From Meiothermus sp. (lineage in GTDB: Bacteria; Deinococcota; Deinococci; Deinococcales; Thermaceae): a DNA stretch of 64,000 bases. The notes beneath the pieces were generated by a model that saw only the letters and a program-made list of their open reading frames with translations, was not told the origin of the DNA and ran no database searches. Location of the stretch: NCBI RefSeq assembly GCF_025060375.1, contig NZ_JANXCG010000012.1, positions 1-64,000 of the forward strand. The letters run 5' to 3'. Of the stretch, positions 63,564 to 64,000 are shown piece after piece. Every line of letters begins with the position of its first letter. Position 1 is the stretch's first letter. Position numbers and translations under genes: made by a program.

Positions 63564-64000
63564 ATGGCGTCCTTTGCCGTTTTGCTGGGGGGGGTGCTGG
63601 TCCCCACCCCCAGGCTTTTGGCGCAGGTAAAGGGCAGCCGGGCCATTGCTGCCGACGGAGGTATGGCCCACGCCGAGGCCCTGGGTCTGGAGCCTGAGCT
63701 TTGGGTAGGCGATTTTGACTCGGCCAGCCTGGCCCTTCAGCAGGCCTTTGCCCACGTCCCCCGGGAGGTGCATCCGGTGGACAAGGACCTGACCGACGGC
63801 GAGCTGGCCGTGCGGGCGGCGCTCGCGCGTGGGGCAGACCGGTTGATCCTGGTGGGGGCCTTGGGTGGACAGACAGACCAGGCGTTGGCCCACCTCCTGC
63901 TTGGGTTGCGGCTGCTTCGGGAGGGGGTGCCCACCCTGCTCAGCTCGGGGCTCGAGGAGGCCTACCCCCTGGTGCCGGGCCGGTTTGCCTTGGAGCTCCC
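63564..64000 (+). CDS. Thiamine pyrophosphokinase, N-terminal part (cut by window edge)
   Basis: About 145 codons are visible. The sequence has AADGGMAHAEALGLEPELWV followed by GDFDS, KDLTDGELAVRAALARG and LVGALGGQTDQALAHLLLGL, the active-site segments of thiamine pyrophosphokinase, which transfers pyrophosphate from ATP to thiamine. The usual GGRxDH motif is GGQTDQ here, an unusual change. The C-terminal part lies outside the window. A leaderless -10 precedes the ATG. Confidence 0.85.
   Translation, partial: MASFAVLLGGVLVPTPRLLAQVKGSRAIAADGGMAHAEALGLEPELWVGDFDSASLALQQAFAHVPREVHPVDKDLTDGELAVRAALARGADRLILVGALGGQTDQALAHLLLGLRLLREGVPTLLSSGLEEAYPLVPGRFALEL

Overview
The window is a GC-rich, tightly packed chromosomal segment of a thermophile in Deinococcota, family Thermaceae. 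Meiothermus is the best guess. The basis is family recognition only: a GdhA/GdhB pair with a non-catalytic GdhA, a glucose-binding protein and permeases of the Thermus type, a CYP175A-like P450, a bacillithiol deacetylase, a GidA-related protein of the Thermus type, frequent ctcgag hexamers, and many genes whose -10 hexamer lies 6-8 nt before the start codon (leaderless transcripts). I see no rRNA, IS element, prophage, CRISPR array or replication origin. One tRNA gene (Trp) is present.

Layout. 1-4.7 kb: minus-strand xylose-type ABC operon (xylF-xylH-xylG, a Gfo/Idh oxidoreductase and a ROK regulator cut by the left edge). 4.9-9.1 kb: speA and a type III glutamine synthetase. 9.3-12.5 kb: NAD salvage operon nrtR-nadM/Nudix-nadV, convergent with deoB. 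13.6-18 kb: LysR regulator, rpe, YqhA-family protein, cytochrome c, bshB1. 18-22.7 kb: ROK regulator plus glucose/mannose binding protein and two permeases, with a promoter and dyad in front. 22.7-26.1 kb: hrcA and amt-glnB. 26.4-31.4 kb: orphan ABC-2 type ATPase, pdxH, a phosphoribosyltransferase, ppa, a beta-rich exported protein and a LolA-like protein. 31.4-37.2 kb: NYN-LOTUS protein, EamA transporter, molybdopterin oxidoreductase, pdxY. 37.2-41 kb: MacAB-like export operon. 41-43 kb: mgsA and a sugar-type methyltransferase. 43.3-49.7 kb: six overlapping or abutting carotenoid genes. 49.7-53.4 kb: thioesterase, gdhA-gdhB, GNAT. 53.4-57.7 kb: polyprenyl synthase and a TPR-SPOR-Rex-lipoprotein operon. 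58-64 kb: tRNA-Trp, phosphoesterase, ankyrin protein, CoA-binding protein, mutY, GidA-related protein, two ABC ATPases, and thiamine pyrophosphokinase cut by the right edge.

How the genes work together. Nitrogen handling is spread across the window (GSIII, Amt-PII, GDH pair, arginine decarboxylase). Two sugar uptake operons each carry a ROK regulator. The carotenoid block carries the steps expected for a glycosylated and possibly acylated monocyclic carotenoid: cyclase, 1',2'-hydratase, acyltransferase, glycosyltransferase, desaturase, ring hydroxylase. Genome compaction is extreme: five convergent gene pairs share four bases of overlapping stop codons, and many genes begin on the last bases of the previous one.

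Starts given here were often moved inward from the longest open frame to a codon supported by a Shine-Dalgarno sequence, a -10 hexamer or family length. All family assignments come from reading the translations. No search was run.
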